Below are positions 31,240-42,797 of a DNA stretch of 64,000 nucleotides, piece after piece. The DNA lies in NCBI GenBank assembly GCA_003313425.1, contig NHZP01000025.1:434001-498000 (forward strand), written 5' to 3'. Source of the DNA: Pseudopyrenochaeta lycopersici. Its lineage: Eukaryota; Ascomycota; Dothideomycetes; Pleosporales; Pseudopyrenochaetaceae. The notes under the pieces are model-generated. The model searched no databases, was not told where the DNA came from, and saw nothing but the letters and a program-made list of their open reading frames with translations. The translations under genes and the position numbers were made by a program. Within the stretch, counting starts at the first letter, position 1. Each line of letters opens with the position of its first letter.

Positions 31240-31980
31240 GATTACGATCTAGAGGATACGTGAAAAGCGATGGTAGAATGAAGTGAGAGCGGGCGAGGAT
31301 GAAGGAGCGCTGAGGAGAAGCAATTGTACGAGGGAAGGCTGGAACTTTAATGTGACTGAACACCTGCAGGATTGTCCTTGGGTGTAGAACAAAAGCTAGA
31401 GACGCGAAGGTGCATACAGACGGTTGTTAATTGGCCGTTATTGGTTTGACAGATAGCCGTGGCTGCAGGTGTGGCGTCCCTGCATCGCGGGAGGAGCATC
31501 CCAGCATTAGTGAGGAACGCACGTGATAGAGGCTATCGTGTCAGAGGGTGTTGTGTTAGAGCGCAAATTATGACAAGGCAGCTAGGATCGTGATCGTGAA
31601 CCTGCAGCAGGTTGTACGACTGAGTCTAGATGCGGGTGAAAGAAGCGTGATGCGGGCGGAAGAAGCGTGACTCCCCGCCCAACGCACGTTCCGGGCGCAC
31701 GCGCATCACCAAAAATCCAATAATGTCTCGCAATGCGATAATGAAGTGCCGTTGGTTTTCACAAAATTGGACTTTAGCGCCTGGCTCGAGAGCTCCAGCG
31801 ACGGTTGAAGTGTCCAGATAATCATTAACGTATCCGTGCGCGCAAAGCCCGGAGTCGCGTAACGCCCGCGAACCACCCCGACAGATCACCCAAAAATGAG
31901 GCTGTAGAGCCACACACACAAAAGCAATCATCACGGGATTTTGTGGTTGAGTACTATAGTGATGCTTGCGATCAATTTGG
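31240..31980. other. CFEM gene promoter side and pogo-derived non-coding sequence
   Basis: No gene is seen. Two adjacent copies of GATGCGGG(T/C)G(A/G)AAGAAGCGTGA lie at 31631-31672. The segment 31904-31946 (TAGAGCCAC ... GATTTT) resembles two others at 61140-61200 and 62202-62260 and is probably a pogo 3' end. Confidence 0.4.
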
Positions 31981-31991
31981 CCTATCTAAAT

Positions 31992-32311
31992 CTACTTGGA
32001 AGTGTGACGTTGCCGCCGCGCCGTGTGGTGACGGCTGGGGCAGCTGGGGGGACCTCTGCAAGCTTCAACACCTCGCCCAGTATCAACAACACGCTTCTGT
32101 CGCTTCTTCTGCTTGGCAGCGTCGCGAGCCTCCTTCTGGCGAGTGCGTTCTGTTGCTTTCTCAGCCTTCTCCTTCTCCTTGGCCTTCGCCGCCTCAGCCC
32201 TTGCTACACGCTTCTCCTCCTGCAGCTTTTCTTTCAGCAGCTTATTATTGGCTCGTTGGCAAAAGTGGCCGGAGAGCTTGTGTCGCACGCCAGGATGGAC
32301 TGCATTACTAA
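31992..32311 (-). pseudogene. Pogo-type transposase, C-terminal tail relic
   Basis: The minus-strand frame is rich in Lys, Ala and Glu (EKLQEEKRVARAEAAKAKEK, then RTRQKEARDAAKQKKRQKR), the basic coiled tail seen at the C-terminus of fungal pogo/DDE-1 transposases. No catalytic DDE residues remain. The 75-bp repeat at 32556-32630 lies just beyond it. Confidence 0.6.
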
Positions 32312-32555
32312 GCTTGCCGTGCGGTTCCTGTAGATAGCCAGGCTAGGGTGCAACCAAGAACAATACACCAATCTTTCACAATATGAGACCACTCACCTAA
32401 GCACTCAAAAGTGCGACATATAGTGTGAGATATAATACAATACAATTAGCTAATTATCTGTCGCAGGCCAGGGCGTCATCTCAGGGAGCCTGAGGAAGAA
32501 ACTGCATTAGTAATCTTGCCATACAATCTAAGACGTGCGGGGTCAGGTTCACCAC

Positions 32556-32630
32556 ACCAAGGCACAATACACACACAATACAACTTTTCTGCTCATCATG
32601 AATTCTTCCTGATGCATCATCATCAGCACA
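32556..32630 (+). repeat. 75-bp dispersed repeat, copy 2 (partner 5076-5150)
   Basis: It has one difference from copy 1. It lies downstream of the pogo tail relic, which suggests a pogo-family non-coding end. Confidence 0.8.
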
Positions 32631-32904
32631 TCAAGTGCGACATTATCTATCGGCTGGTGAGAAAGCCGTATAATTAACAGACCCGCTCTAATTAGTCGCA
32701 TCTTGCACATCTTTAACGTTTGTATTAGGGATTGTGTCCGCCCAGCTAATTAGCCCCGTTTGTGTTCCCGCAATGTCGCTACACAGGAAAGCGGTGGATG
32801 TCAATTCTGCTGTAGAGCTGTTCGGTTCTAGAGCTTCGGCTTCCCCGTAAGGTGCGTTTCGCTTACCTGGGCGTTTCACTTGCCGCTCACGTTTCGTAAG
32901 AAAT

Positions 32905-34114
32905 TCAATGTTGTCTCTTAGCTCTATCCCTCCACTCACCATACAAGCGGAAGCAAAACATAATCGTAATGCCAACCACAAATAACCCAACCCTTACTTT
33001 TAGAATCCACGTCATGCACCAGAAGAAGCTCATATTGTACCAGTAACTCTTGAGTGCCGAAACAGCAACAGCGGTACCCATACCGGACACGATAACCGGC
33101 GGTATCCATCTCGGCATTATTTCAAGAATAACAGTATCGAGTACGCTGAATACTCCTGCCACCATATTTTCGACCATGCTATACAAAATCGCCTGAAAGC
33201 AGAACCAGAAGATGACTCCCATCCAGCGGAAGCCAGCGCGGATGGAGTAGGTCACTGACAGCAGCAGTGCTTCTATGAGAGAGAAGATCCATTTTATCGG
33301 TATGTAGAGCATCTCTGCAAGAGGAAACACTAGCACGCGGACTTCTGGCAGTTGAAGTGTGCTATCGTCGTGGTAGCCAAAGATCAATTGCCGCTCGGTG
33401 TCCGTCAAGGCGAACTTGGAGAGCCAACGCTCGATCGGGGCATCATATTCGCCATCCATTGGGGCTTCTGATGAGAATTAGTCACTTTCCTGGAACGTTC
33501 ATTATGATGATCTTACCATCTAAGGCATTCCGTTTGATGATGACCTCCTCTATCCTCGAAGCGATATCCGGATCAAGGCCTTTCAAACCCCTCTTCTGAA
33601 ACCTGTCGAAACTCTGGCTCAGAACCTGTTTGCACGTTGTCGTATTCTGAATAGATTCGTGATCGGCACAAGTGTTCCACAAATCAAGCTCGTAGCTCTT
33701 TCCACTTTGTGTGTTCTGGACATTTGTTTGTTTCGTCGCCGCCACGCCGAAAGTAAACCCAATCACCAAGCCTACAATGGCAAGGATGTTTGTCGCCATA
33801 CAGAGGTCTTTCCAAAGAGCGCGGAGGCCATGAAGACTTTCTTGGGAGAGGCCAAAGGTATTGGTGGAGGTTTGGCGCGTGGGCGCAAGACCCTGTCGAG
33901 ATAGTGGTGGGGTTTGCGCGACTTGTGCCGGACTGGTTACAGTTGTGGTATTACTCGGGTCGAGAGGTGTAAGTTGAGGCCGCGGTGGTGAATTTGCACG
34001 ACTGCCAGGAGGAGTGTATCTTTGTACCGTCTGCGAGGGAGGTCTCAACCCCGAATCGCCTGGAACGCGACGCGATTGGGGTTGCACAACAAGTGTTGGT
34101 CTGTTTGTACTCAT
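32905..34114 (-). CDS. Multi-pass membrane protein of unknown function
   Basis: Exons (minus) 34114-33517 and 33467-32905, with a 49-bp intron (GTAAGA...CATCAG), give ~386 residues in phase. The N-terminal ~100 residues are Pro/Ser/Thr-rich and disordered. A helix follows at ~115-135 (NILAIVGLVIGFTFGVA), then a cysteine-bearing loop (LWNTCADHESIQNTTTCKQV, possibly extracellular) and three or four further helices in exon 2 (for example WMGVIFWFCFQAILYSM, VGLFVVGITIMFCF). The start ATG 34114 is the first Met. I do not recognise the family. It would sit in a membrane; no catalytic motif is visible. Confidence 0.7.
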
Positions 34115-34449
34115 TCTCACGTGGTAAGAAGCCGTGTTATTTATGACACGCAGTAATAACTATATGTAATACTAAGACATCGACAAGAAGCTGATGCGAC
34201 AAGATATCCTAAACGAACTTCAGTCGTTTATACAAGCCTTCTAATGCGCTCCATTGGGGTTCAGCTGGGCTGTGGTAGACATTTATCGTCCCGAAAGCTG
34301 CTGCGCCTCCACTCTAAGGAGTTGTTGATTCGGTTAGCGTAATGAGTTGAGCTGCATCCTGCGAGCTTTGGCGCTGGGGGCTTAAATTATCAGTACATCT
34401 CCGGTCCCGGAGGACTCGACTGGGCCTCAGCTACGATCTTTTGGGGTCG

Positions 34450-34760
34450 CTAGTTATTCGGAGCTGACAAAGTATATGCAAAGGGCTGAAGCGCACAAAC
34501 TGTATAGATATGCAAACCTAACCCCATGAATTTTTGTCCGCCACATCTCCACCTGCATTGTCCATTCGGCCTCCGGCACTCGAGCCGATCCGTTTTGCGG
34601 GGAAAGGGTAATTTCATCTCTTTCAGCATTTCGATGCCGTCCTTCCGACCTTTTACATATGCAGAATACGCAACGTTAAACAAGATATTATTTAGCTCTT
34701 CCACTGTATCTTCACATACTGTACCAGGACCAAAGTTTGTTCGCGTACCGTGTCAGTGCA
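34450..34760 (-). pseudogene. Coding-like fragment, unknown
   Basis: The minus-strand frame reads FGPGTVCEDTVEELNNILFN then AYSAYVKGRKDGIEMLKEMK, which has convincing helical protein composition, and ends at a stop at 34450 after a less convincing tail. There is no ATG in the upstream part. It may be the last piece of a lost gene or an exon whose partners I cannot see. Confidence 0.25.
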
Positions 34761-35212
34761 CTCAACGACCGGATTCATTCAACGCCCCGCTGAACACCAT
34801 AACAGCTTGACTAAAACTAAGCGACAGTATCTTTGTTTGGGTTCGGATAATGATTCAGGGCAATTTTAGTCTATCTTATGCTCTTGTATAAAAGTACAAG
34901 GAATGAGAAGAGGGACTACGTCTGAGATCAGGCATCAGCCTTCGATTTTGGAAAACCCAAAAGGGGGCACGGACTTGGAGAGTCTCGTACTTGAGCGAGG
35001 CTTAGCGCTGAGGCGCCCGCACCATCTGCGAGCGTGATAGGAGGACGACTCGGTATCTCTACATACACCCAATCACGACGCTCAAACACAGCCACAATTT
35101 ATGACCCCATCACCCAAACGCGTCGCAGCCTCGTGTTCACGCGACGAAGTCCTTCTCAGCAGCTGCCTCGCCCCACTTCACTCCTCTCTTCCAGTTACAA
35201 CTTCTGCCTCGT

Positions 35213-35290
35213 AAAAGGCCTCGTTATACCATATGGCCACCGTCAGCCGTCCCTCAAAGGACCATACATATGTGGTGACGTCGGCTGTAA
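35213..35290 (-). repeat. Duplicated acyltransferase fragment, copy 1 (partner 41937-42014)
   Basis: These 78 bp match 41937-42014 with six differences. On the minus strand both encode TADVTTYVWSF(E/K)GRLTVA then IWYNEAF, part of the C-terminal region of a trichothecene-acetyltransferase-like protein. In this copy the frame extends a further dozen codons (YEAEVVTGREE) before a stop. No other part of such a gene is found nearby, so it is an isolated fragment. Confidence 0.75.
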
Positions 35291-35829
35291 ACTACCCCTT
35301 GACTTTCGAAAGCCCGTCGATGTGGGACGTCACAAACATTGTCGATTGGTGATGGGCTGGCTAGGAAGCCCATCGGTGACTGTGTTTAGTGATGTGACTG
35401 TTGTGCTAGAGGGTGTCTGGGCTCCGTCGTCGCATCTCGTGTTGCTGTATCGCGGCTAGATGGCTGTCGCTGCCTTCGATGGACGTGTCATGTTTTGTAG
35501 CGTGCTCGCAGATTTTGTCGTTCCGTCCCTACCATGGCTGCAACTGTAGCTGTAGCTCTGCAGGTATCAACTCGACGCGGAGGGGCGCGTGATGACCCGT
35601 AGACATCGCTGCAGCCACTGGCAGGTGTGCTCTGATGCAGTGGTGTTTTCCAAAAATTGAGTCGTCGAAGGATGCATCGAGATCGGGGCGCCAGAAGCGG
35701 ACACACCAATCATTGGCGTAGTTTAAGCGCACGATTACGTGATGCATCTAACCATAAACGTACTTAACAGACATGGTCCCACGGCAGCCGTCCGATCTAC
35801 ATTCTGCAAGCATACAAGTTAAAATCACA

Positions 35830-37178
35830 ATGGCCGAGCCCATAAGCCTTGCGTCAGGGCTACTGACATTAGTCGTTTTCGCTCATAAATCTTGTCTCAC
35901 ACTTTACACGACAATCCAGAGCTTCAAAACTCATCCCAAACGCGTACGCGATCTCATAGGAGAGCTTGAGGCACTCATTGCGGTTTTGGAATCGCTGACG
36001 GACACAATGCGATCAAATTCAGACATAAATCTTTCTGCACTTGAGTTACCTTTACGGCGATGCGGCAACGCCTGCCAGGAGTTCTTACAAGAACTTCAAA
36101 ATTGCTGCTCGCAGTCTGGAAGTGATCGAACAAGCTTCCGAGATTGGGCTAAGTTGAAGTATATAGGGGATAACATCGACGATTTCAGACATTCACTCGC
36201 AGCATACAAATCAACGATCACTATCGCTCTCACTGACGTCCATCTGTAAGTCTTTCACTCTGAACGTCTTATCAGATCTAACGTATCTCCTCATTCAGCC
36301 GCAAATCCTCCGTCACCCTGGAAAGTCTTGAGGAGTATAAAAATCTTATCCAAACTGCGACCAATGACCTCGAGGCGCGACTTGAAACCATCGACGAAAA
36401 GCTTGAGACGATAATCGCACGCGCTGCGACAGACTCGGAGATGAATGAATTACAGCGCATCAAGGAGGAGCGTTCAAGCACGCAAAAATGCCTCCTAATC
36501 TGCGCTGAGCTGTCCCAGCTTGTTGATCAACTCCAGCCGATGTCAGTTGGGAACCCCCGTGGCTGGGGCGTCTTACCTGAGAAGATTACGAGCGACGACA
36601 TGCAGGAATGCAGAGGTAGCATGGAACAAACAACTGTGAGGTTGGAGAAGCACATGCAAGATGTCTTGGACCGGATAGTAGCCAAGTCGAACAGAGCAAC
36701 GACACAGGATGACACTGCATTTCTTGCAAAACTGCAAGAAGAATGGACGACCGCTCGCCAGTGCAGGGATATCTGCTTCAAGGCAGATCAGCACTTAAAA
36801 GAGAACGTAAGCGTTATCGACAACCACGCTACAGGCGACGAAACCGTGCAATTTCTAGTATCGAGTAGCCAGAAGACTATCCATGGTAAGAATCGTGGAT
36901 ATGGGGTCCAGATCAAGCAACTCGGAGGTCACCTCAGTGATCAGTCCATTCAAAAGATATCCGGCGACTTCTTGAAGATGACTCTTCGAAAGCCATCGAA
37001 CGACAATACGTCTTCACAAGATGACAAGCTGTCCGAACTCAATGATGCAAATGAGGGCACAGACTGGCAGCCGCAATATGGCAGTGGAAGGACGCTCAAA
37101 CCCCGGCTAGACCCAGATTCTACAATTAGTCAGAAGTTTTCAGGTGAAACTGGGTTCGAGAGAGCTCGAGGAACATAG
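35830..37178 (+). CDS. STAND-type N-terminal domain protein (Fungal_N / azaphilone cluster L-like)
   Basis: Exons 35830-36245 and 36299-37178, with a 53-bp intron (GTAAGT...ATTCAG), join in phase to ~431 residues. It starts MAEPISLASGLLTLVVFAHK and continues PKRVRDLIGELEALIAVLES, the hallmark of the helical N-terminal domain found in fungal STAND/NLR proteins and in stand-alone regulators. Exon 2 is largely helical with coiled-coil potential (EEYKNLIQTATNDLEARLET, then EMNELQRIKEERSSTQKCLL), and the last ~100 residues are polar and disordered. No NACHT or repeat domain follows, so it is a stand-alone version. Such domains may mediate assembly; the partner is unknown. An in-frame upstream ATG at 35773 would add 19 residues but does not match the family start. 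Confidence 0.75.
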
Positions 37179-37756
37179 CCTATTCGACAATCTTTCAAGA
37201 GGTGAGGTCAGGGGAATGCGTAGGTCGAGATTCAGTCGTGATTCTTGCAGTTGTTCTACACAAGGCCAAGTGAGTTAGCAAAGTTCGAGGCTTTGCAGCA
37301 GCAGAGTAGAAGCTACACGCTTAGAAACCCAACACTTACTTGGTCATTGCTCAGCGCCAGCTCTAAGACCATATTGTGCAAGCGATTATTCCACTCGCTT
37401 TCTTGGTCCCGATTTTCCGAATGTTTGGTTTCGTTCTGATTCCGTACAAGTCCCGTCTTGATCTCTGATGTGATTTATATTTCGTTACCCTTGCTCTTAT
37501 CTTCCAGACGCCCTCACTGTTAGCCGTGGTGTCGCCTTACACGTCACGTCTCAACACCGTGATATTCAATAGCAGAATTTCGTATCCTGCACGGGAAGCG
37601 AGATTTCTTTAACGAGCAACCTAGGTAACGTCTTCAGAAGCGAACTGTGAGTCCTGCCCATCCACTTTCTAACACCATGCTTAACAAGGAAATAAAATAA
37701 AGGGAAGTGAGATTAGGTGTGTAGGCGAGTGGGGGATAGACTAAAATAATATCAGA
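37179..37756. other. No recognisable gene
   Basis: No frame with protein-like features. The stretch 37640-37720 is weakly similar to 46160-46230 (CTAAC(A/G)CCATGCT(T/C)AACA), which suggests an old dispersed repeat. Confidence 0.35.
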
Positions 37757-37978
37757 CATCTCAATAATCAATCGATATTTTATTGTTAAGCGCAGCAATA
37801 ACCCGGTAAGCTACCATTAGCGTACCAAACTTTTTCTCAGCCAAATAGAGGAGTTATTGTTGCAAAGAATCTCTGTTTACCTCTGTATTGACTGGCGGAA
37901 AGGGTTTTGGTACGCTAATGGTAGCTTACCGGGTTATTGCTGCGCTTAACAATAAAATATCGATTGATTATTGAGATG
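37757..37978. repeat. Foldback element: perfect 73-bp inverted repeat
   Basis: Left arm 37757-37829 and right arm 37906-37978 are exact reverse complements, around a 76-bp loop. Each arm includes GTTAAGCGCAGCAATAACCC or its complement. No coding capacity is present. It resembles a foldback MITE, and the lack of any mismatch suggests recent origin or homogenisation. As RNA it would form a very long hairpin. Confidence 0.9.
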
Positions 37979-38431
37979 TATGGGGATAGTTTTAGGGGCC
38001 TCGCATCTGCAGGGCAGTTCTGGCTGTCGTACGCCTCTTACGAGTTTAAAGCCTAAGAATTATACGTCCTACTTCACGTGCTGCATTGTCCTGACCTACT
38101 ATGGGTTGGCTTTCAATCTTAGCTGATCGACATCTCATTCCTCAGCAAACGATACTGAACACTACCGCTCTATCACGTCCTTACCCCGCACGCTTTTGGT
38201 ACTCTAGACTTTATACCATCTCTACTAATAGCCGATGGACGTCGTCGATTTGAAAGACACATACTGGCTTTATCGCATTTATCGCATCGGGTGTCCGAAT
38301 CCAATCGGTATTGGTTTTCCCGTACTGATGATGTCTTGGATGGAGTCTTGTGCGTCACAGTACCAGATAGTGAACAAAGTCGGTTTCGCATCCTGCGAAC
38401 AACATAAAAGTTCCTTGATTTAACGTCCTCC

Positions 38432-38612
38432 TGTCAGATTCAAGGACTATTTGGCTTGATCTTTAATGAATTTTTGATGATGAACGTGATTGACTGATTG
38501 TGTGTTCTCTGTTTTCTGCCTTTTGTGTGTCCCTCTGCCAGGTGGTTACACCCGAGAGTTGTGCTACCATCTAGGATCTCGCAACTTGGAGATCCACACG
38601 TGACATCTAACA
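38432..38612 (-). mobile_element. LTR of a second copia-like family, copy 2
   Basis: On the minus strand it begins TGTTAGATGTCACG and ends TTGAATCTGACA. It aligns over its length with 23138-23316. Flanking 5-mers (CCTCC and CCCTA) do not match. No internal region is seen, so it is a solo or truncated copy. Confidence 0.55.
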
Positions 38613-39236
38613 CCCTATCGGGCCTTACATCTTACAATACTAGGCGCAGCAGCTATGAAGTCACGTAGTAGCTAGAAATTAAACTTCTAATTAAATACTG
38701 GTAGCTATAGATATTTATAGGTCTATAATCGCTCTGCTGGAAAAAATCGCGATAATAGCTTTATTATAAAGCTTAATAGCCTTAATTTTGTTGCTGGTCG
38801 TGGTGTTTAAGACTGTGCATAACGCCATCCCGTGCATTACGGGGCAAACTACGGTACGTTATAACTTTAAGTACCACATATATATAATGTACTAGCTTAA
38901 GCAGCACCTGTAACATCCTTTTTACACGATTCGAAATATTTGCTAAATGAGCGAAGATGCTGAGAGACGCCAGCACCCTTTCTGATTCTGTTTGGATAAA
39001 CTCGTTGTGTATAGACTTTGAGAGTGTAGTATTAAACACGAGAAGTGTCGCACACAGACGTAGAGGACTCTTCAGTATGTGCAGCGGATTATTCAACTCG
39101 CAGTGTATAGGTAATATTAGCAAACGGATAGTTAAGCGTGATATTTGCACTAAGCCCCTAAAAACCATGTATGAACCTGGCAGTGTCGGCACAGCATTGG
39201 TGAGGTCTAATTAACACCCATTGCTAACGCAGGACC
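38613..39236. other. AT-rich sequence without a supported gene
   Basis: A 136-codon minus-strand frame (38782-39192) overlaps an 85-codon plus-strand frame; neither has a recognisable motif. The segment 38670-38790 is strongly AT-rich with TA-repeats, as in decayed repeats. Confidence 0.3.
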
Positions 39237-40159
39237 TCAATCGCGACCGTCAAACACTGCAGCAAACTTAGCATCAAGATCTTCTTCAGAAAGAATCTCC
39301 AGCCCAACTATATCATTGTCCACATGCTCGTAGTGTGTCTTGAATTTCCCACTTAGCAAAGTTGCCTTCATCAACGCTATGATTTTGGGATACTCTGGTT
39401 TCTCTTGGGCGGGTTGTTCAAGTTTGCGTATTCCTCCTTGCTGTTGATACTCGTAACCTGCCATTTTGTGCCGAGCAGTGAGTGCTTTTTGGCAAGTTCA
39501 AGGAGTTGGGCTTGGGTTGGACCTGCGTTTCGAATACCACCAACAATAGCTTTTCCAATCCCAGCTAATGTGGTGCTACTGAAAGGGTGGCGGCCGTCAT
39601 CCCAGAGCTGGGCACTTTTGTTCTTCCAGTCAAATGCCATGTCGTACGCCACCACGAAATCAGCGAAAGCGCCAATAGAGAATATCGTGTACTCAATTAG
39701 ACCTGCTGCGGCCTTTGTTTTGATGTAATTCTGAATCTCAACGAGGGCAAGGTGAGGTAGAAGGTTTGCGGCCGCCGGATCAGTGGTCAGAGTGCCAAAG
39801 TCGGATGGGATGAAGCGCTTCACACCAGCTTTGATGGCAGCGTCGAGGATCAATTTCTGACCAGGAATCCCCTCGACACCAACCGTCGAGACAATAACGT
39901 CCTGCCCGTGGAAAGCAGCCTCAAGACTATCGATGGAGTTGTAATCGACATCAATGACTTTTACACCCTTTGGCACATCGGTGATGTGCTTGCCAGAACG
40001 ACTAAGAAGCTGTACATTGAATCCTGCGTCGGCGAGAGCGAGGAGAACAGCAGAGCGAAGAGTCCCGTTCTGTAAAGGTTATCAGTAAGTACATTCGGTA
40101 GTGGCCGCCATGATGAGGTATCTAACGCCCAGAAGGGTGATGTTTGTAAAGTTGCTCAT
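39237..40159 (-). pseudogene. NmrA-like / isoflavone reductase-like protein with a C-terminal frameshift
   Basis: Exon 1 (minus) is 40159-40127 (MSNFTNITLLG), then a 57-bp intron (GTTAGA...TTACAG), then exon 2 from 40069. The Rossmann start reads NITLLG|NGTLRSAVLLAL, followed by ALADAGFNVQLLSRSGKHIT, DVIVSTVG and GVKRFIPSDFG, typical of NAD(P)-binding NmrA-like reductases. Near 39410-39425 the frame shifts by one base: upstream ends INSKEEYANL, downstream continues KLEQPAQEKPEYPKIIALMK to the normal-looking end LSEEDLDAKFAAVFD. A splice cannot explain it well (the only candidate intron is 17 bp). The core domain is whole, so a product with a changed tail is possible. Family members are often reductases in secondary metabolism. 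Confidence 0.7.
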
Positions 40160-40749
40160 TTCGAATAGGGAGGACTTCTTTTGATTGAAGTTGAACGGAG
40201 ATCCGTATGAATAGTGGGATTGGATTGATACTAGGTGAACGAGATGTTTCTAGACAAAGGTATTTGTGGTTGTTCTGACCGCTGAGAGGAACACGTTATA
40301 TAGAGGATGCACCAGCCTTGGCAGAACCAAGTCACATCCGATTCATGCACAGAACGACTCAACAACGATGCGCTCGTGTATTTCTCAGCAAACATGGCTT
40401 TATAAGTATGTTGTGAAATTCGATTGTCAAATATGCAGAGAGGTTGGAAAGGCGGATACAAATTGCGTTATTCTAATTATAGCATGTATCGATTCTTCGA
40501 TCTTTATTGGCTGTAATATATCCGGTACACGTGACAACGGGACCGGCGGATGCAAAATACTTCCGCTTGAGCGGATCCAAATAACATGTGCATGCGACGG
40601 ACGAAACCCGCGTCCAGCAGCTCTGCTTCGCAGTACCAAGGGCGCATTACGACAACCTCGGGATCGTTTTTTAAACACAAGGTTATCATCTTGTAACCTG
40701 ACTGCGTGCAAATGGCGAGGGGTAGCCAGAGTCCATCTTCCTTGGCAGA
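40160..40749. other. Divergent promoter region
   Basis: It lies between the reductase (minus) and the Zn2Cys6 regulator (plus). Overlapping short frames on both strands have no motif. If the two genes were once co-regulated, their shared promoter was here. Confidence 0.35.
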
Positions 40750-41640
40750 ATGCAACTCTCGCAGACGAATCACGAGCATAAGAACTCATCTTGTCTTAAC
40801 ACAGGAGAATGTTGGACTAACGAAGTCACGCCTACTAGGGCATGCGTACAATGTCAGAAACGTAAGCGACGCTGCGACAGGACAAAGCCTTCCTGTGCGC
40901 AATGCAAGAAGAATAAGAAGGCTTGTATTTACATGGAGCGGAGACATCGCGGCCCAGGCAAGAGGTAAGCCCTTGGTACACAGTAGGAGAAATCTGAATC
41001 TTTACTGTTGACAGCAAATTTACCGCCAAATTCCTCGAAGATCGGTTAAAGACCTTGGAATCGTCTCTGTATAAACAATCTAAAGCAGAGCCAGACGACG
41101 TCCGGCTACAAGCCTTGCCAGATCAATCTAATAAAACTTAGACAATCATAAGTCCTGATATCCGTCAAGATCTAGGTTACGGAGATTCCACTAACACGCT
41201 CGATGCTTCTACCGTGTACCCCGCCATAGGGTAACCACATACGAGCCCCACAAGCCAATTACTCCCCTTGAAGTTCGCAAATTATGCTTCTAGCATTAAC
41301 GCAACTGCGCATAGAGTTCAAGACGACATAGATGAAGGGCCCTTCTAGCCCAGATCGTTTGCACGTTTTCCTGGACAGCAGTACACTATCAACCTTATTG
41401 AACAGGAAATAGAGCACATACAGCCCTATGGAGTCTTGTTCGATACAGAAAGAGTTTTAAAAGATTTTCAAATTCAGAATGCCGTAGGCTTAGACAATTG
41501 CGCAGACTGCCCGCCCCGATGGGCTATCGTTAACTAGTTGTTTGCAACTGCGATCCTTTATAAAACTCATAACGGATCACTCGTCAGCATGTCTAAGATC
41601 GCTTGGGCCTACTTCAAGAACGCTTTCGCCGTATTTCCAG
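40750..41640 (+). pseudogene. Zn(II)2Cys6 transcription factor, decayed
   Basis: Exon 1 encodes an intact binuclear zinc cluster (CVQCQKRKRRCDRTKPSCAQ, then CKKNKKAC; spacing C-2-C-6-C-5-C-2-C-6-C). A 51-bp intron (GTAAGC...TGACAG) leads in phase to a dimerisation-like segment (KFTAKFLEDRLKTLESSLYK). A TAG stop follows near 41139. Beyond it the same region still shows pieces of a fungal regulator middle domain (for example QPYGVLFDTERVLKDF) broken by further stops near 41232, 41346, 41535 and 41652. A short protein with only the DNA-binding domain could still be made. It sits divergently to the NmrA-like gene. Confidence 0.7.
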
Positions 41641-41936
41641 AACTTATCTTATGAGAACCAAGCGTTTTGGCTTGTGAGGCTTAGTGTAGGCAGCTAGAAG
41701 TGGTGGTCAATCATTGGCAAGGCTGTACGCTCGCCGACAGACTGCAAGTACTGTGTTATGTGTTGTTCTGCAGTCGCTTGTGCAAGCTTCCAGCAATTTT
41801 ATAGATTTTTATATAGAAAGCCTCTTCTACTTAGTTTGTCCTGTTTGTACAAAGCCGACAGGAATTATTCTATATGCACATAAAGCGATCTGACCCAAGA
41901 CAAGGACGTGTGAGACTAAGCAATATAAGTCTCTTT

Positions 41937-42014
41937 AAAAGGCCTCGTTATACCATATGGCAACGGTCAGGCGTCCCTTAAAGGACCATACATACGTAGT
42001 GACGTCGGCTGTAA
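41937..42014 (-). repeat. Duplicated acyltransferase fragment, copy 2 (partner 35213-35290)
   Basis: Part of the acyltransferase pseudogene C-terminal region; six differences in 78 bp from the copy 6.7 kb away, in the same orientation. Confidence 0.75.
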
Positions 42015-42243
42015 CAGACCCGGCACCGATCCAGAAATCATCAAGCTTGTGGTGTATGCGCTGTTCGACAATCCCGAGGCTGGAAAATAAGGTCTGCCGG
42101 CTTCCAGCAGCTGCCAAAGCAGGGCTAAGTACCTTATATAGCGGCTCGTATAGGCGTGTGGTGTTGGCCACGCTGAATTGAGTATAGCTGTCCTTCAGGT
42201 GATGGGCGAGATGAAGGAAGTCTTTCCAGCAGCTGGAACGTAG

Positions 42244-42797
42244 CAGTGGTGTCAAGAATCAATTGATTATTAGGCGATTCGAATCAGAATTAATAATTCC
42301 TTAATATCAATATGAATCAAAGCCTGTGATTCATTCACGTAATTAATAATCCTTATGAATCATGCCGATTTAGTACAGGTCGCTTCCAAATGGCTGAAAA
42401 GACCTCTGAACACTCTTCAAGAGTGATCACTACGGCGAAACTATAAATGCGAGGGTTGCACAGTGACTTCGACTTGGCGGCAATGCAGTTGAACGAGGAG
42501 AGAGTTTGAAGTCATGGGTCAAGAGCAGGGTAGTCGAAGAATGGCTGCAGATGCAGGAGGAAGAGATGCAAGACGCTTAAGAAAGTGAATTACAACGTCT
42601 CCAAGCGTGTACGACAGTCTATAATGGGCAAATTGTATAGATTTCCAGCCACATCACCGAAATCTATTGCTTCTGCTTCACAATTGCTGATTACTAATCC
42701 GATTCATAATCGAATTCATAATACGAATCCAGGTCTGCTACTAATAATCAATAAGAATCTAGCCCTCGATTCAATTCTTTGATTCTTGACACCACTG
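42244..42797 (+). mobile_element. Non-autonomous hAT element (hAT-7, MITE) with target duplication
   Basis: Termini CAGTGGTGTCAAGAATCAA on both ends (right end read on the minus strand) are flanked by a perfect 8-bp duplication, GAACGTAG, at 42236-42243 and 42798-42805. Its length is 554 bp. GATTC/GAATC motifs crowd both subterminal regions. Inside, 42470-42580 on the plus strand still encodes a hATC-like tail (ESLKSWVKSRVVEEWLQMQE ... stop), so the element is an internally deleted autonomous copy that kept the 3' end of its transposase. Excising it with one duplication restores the acyltransferase reading frame across the site. Confidence 0.92.

Noticed and set aside
38782..39192. 136-codon minus-strand ORF
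   Set aside because: AT-rich context, no recognisable motif and an overlapping open frame on the other strand.
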